Position numbers and translations under genes: made by a program. Shown one piece after another: positions 62,896 to 64,000 of a stretch of 64,000 nt of DNA (position 1 is the stretch's first letter; the number at the start of each line of letters is the position of its first letter). Source of the stretch: Psychromonas sp. CNPT3 (GTDB taxonomy: Bacteria; Pseudomonadota; Gammaproteobacteria; Enterobacterales; Psychromonadaceae); assembly GCF_000153405.2 (NCBI RefSeq), contig NC_020802.1, positions 2,375,883 through 2,439,882 on the forward strand, read 5' to 3'. Below the pieces are notes generated by a model that saw only the letters and a list, made by a program, of their open reading frames with translations, was not told where the DNA came from and ran no database searches.

Positions 62896-63390
62896 TTATT
62901 TAGCAACTAATTCAATAATGTCGACCGCTTTTTGATCCGGTGTATTTTGCACTGTACAAGGTACACCTTTGGCGATAATACGTTTAAAAGCATCCATATC
63001 TGCATCATTGACAGAAACTGTTTTGGTGATTTGACGCTTACCATCGTGATAATGCATATTGCCAATATTACATTGGGTAATAGGTACGCCACCTTCAACT
63101 AACCGAGCAACATCCATCGGGTTATTACACAAGATAAATATTTTTTGTTTTGCGGAAGCTTTACCGATCACATCAATTGTTTTTTGAATATTAAAGAAAC
63201 GCACTGCATATTCACCCCCCGCAGAGGCTTTCATTCCTGCTTGCATAAAAGCAGCATTGGGTCCTTCAGCAGCATCATCATTAGCCACTAAAATTAAATT
63301 AGCCTCGGTATGTTTTCCCCAAGTGATCCTAATTTGACCATGTAAAAGACGTTCATCAATACGCGTCCATACTATATTTGTGTCGCTCAT
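62896..63390 (-). CDS. PTS mannose-family IIB component
   Basis: The 164-residue cytoplasmic subunit has its phosphorylation site at H17 in RIDERLLHGQI, the IIB(Man/Aga) motif. ILCNNPMDVARLVEGGVPITQCNIGNMH also matches. It is the first gene of the PTS-kduI cluster. The mannose-type PTS of the Aga branch, with kduI and GH105, resembles systems that import unsaturated glycosaminoglycan disaccharides in some bacteria. The actual sugar is not determinable from sequence alone. Confidence 0.94.
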   Translation of the reverse strand: MSDTNIVWTRIDERLLHGQIRITWGKHTEANLILVANDDAAEGPNAAFMQAGMKASAGGEYAVRFFNIQKTIDVIGKASAKQKIFILCNNPMDVARLVEGGVPITQCNIGNMHYHDGKRQITKTVSVNDADMDAFKRIIAKGVPCTVQNTPDQKAVDIIELVAK

Positions 63391-64000
63391 TATCTCTCTC
63401 CATTTTGATCGAAAAATTTACTAAATAGAGTATCTACTATCTTTCATTTTGTTTCTTTGATGGACTGCACAAAAAAACAAAAAGGCGTTTCAATTCTTTA
63501 AATAAATATTAAATATTAATTTAAATGAGAATAACATTAGTTTTAAATGGCGGAAATTATGGATTTAAAAGGGAATAGACAACGCATTAAAAGGTTATTT
63601 TTCAGTAAAAAAACAGGACAACAAAAACAATTAACACGTTAAAAAACAGTGGCTTATATTAAGCTGAACTATTTACCTCAAGCATTTACCCTTACAAATA
63701 ACAAGTGATAAACATTCAGAGAATAAAGTAACAACCTTGCTGTTATATAGTAATAAAAACAGAAAATAAAAAATAAAAACAAATAAGATCTATAAACCAC
63801 CTTTTTTTTTGATATTTTAATGTTTTCGTTTCATTATTTTTATAAAAAACAAAAAACAGTATGTTTTTAATTTTGTTTTGTATTGTTTTATTTGATAAAA
63901 AAATAACATAGACAAATCACCCGATTTTTCATTTATATAACAGATAAAATTTGCGCTAGATATACAAGGCTCATTTGCATATTGAAAATATTAAAAAACA
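63391..64000. other. AT-rich region upstream of the PTS operon
   Basis: These 610 bp are very AT-rich with many A- and T-tracts and no convincing gene. The part nearest the PTS genes should hold the promoter. AAAAACA / TGTTTTT around GTA (about 63851-63867) is a small inverted repeat. I recognise no specific operator. Such DNA is typically curved and a target of H-NS-like proteins. Confidence 0.45.

Noticed and set aside
63547-63642. 31-codon basic peptide frame on the plus strand
   Set aside because: It has an ATG and stop but no ribosome-binding site; lysine/glutamine content follows from A-rich DNA.
63690-63720. CRP site upstream of the PTS operon
   Set aside because: AGTGA..TTCAG resembles a half site only; the second half is poor, and AT-rich DNA gives such matches by chance.

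Overview
The window is a chromosomal segment of an AT-rich marine-type gammaproteobacterium. The frsA-crl-proB-proA order, the long envelope run rpsB-tsf-pyrH-frr-uppS-cdsA-dxr-rseP-bamA-skp-lpxD-fabZ-lpxA-lpxB-rnhB-dnaE, and a Vibrio-type flrABC/fliS flagellar regulatory set point to the Vibrionales/Alteromonadales area. A Psychromonas-like organism is my best guess; it is inferred from gene content and base composition, not from a marker gene. No rRNA, tRNA, CRISPR array, phage or intact insertion sequence was seen.

Layout. 1-4.1 kb: a putative iron-acquisition operon on the minus strand (secreted protein of unknown function, four-helix cytochrome b-like protein, FTR1 permease, FAD oxidoreductase cut by the window edge) behind two Fur-box-like sites. 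4.2-12.2 kb: small membrane protein, eno, pyrG, ampD, guaA, guaB. 12.2-24.1 kb: a 600-bp gene-poor stretch, xseA (+), proA/proB/crl/frsA (-), nnrS (+), a Kef-type antiporter (-), a diguanylate cyclase (+) and tilS (-). 24.2-43.8 kb: dnaE and the lipid A / outer-membrane assembly / isoprenoid / translation run, all on the minus strand, ending in an rpsB leader RNA and divergent map. 43.8-51 kb: glnD and a Fur-boxed FbpABC-type iron(III) ABC transporter. 51-56 kb: flrC, flrB, flrA (-) and divergent fliS and a FliT/FlaI-like gene (+). 56-63.4 kb: a DJ-1 family gene, then a carbohydrate locus (DUF2264 protein, GH105 hydrolase, KduI, mannose-family PTS IIA, IID, IIC, IIB). 63.4-64 kb is AT-rich and without a convincing gene.

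How it fits together. The carbohydrate locus reads as uptake and cytoplasmic cleavage of an unsaturated uronic-acid oligosaccharide: PTS import, removal of the 4,5-unsaturated uronate by the GH105 enzyme, then KduI isomerisation. The polysaccharide lyase, kduD and the KDG enzymes are not in the window. Two separate iron-uptake systems each carry Fur-like operators. 

The most notable unexplained structure is a short repeat with terminal inverted repeats (161, 161 and 168 bp), present three times. Two copies lie in the map-glnD gap and one abuts the end of flrC. One copy supplies the last six codons and the stop of map. Several terminator-like hairpins also sit inside apparent operons (lpxA-lpxB, guaB-guaA, rpsB-tsf, IID-IIA).
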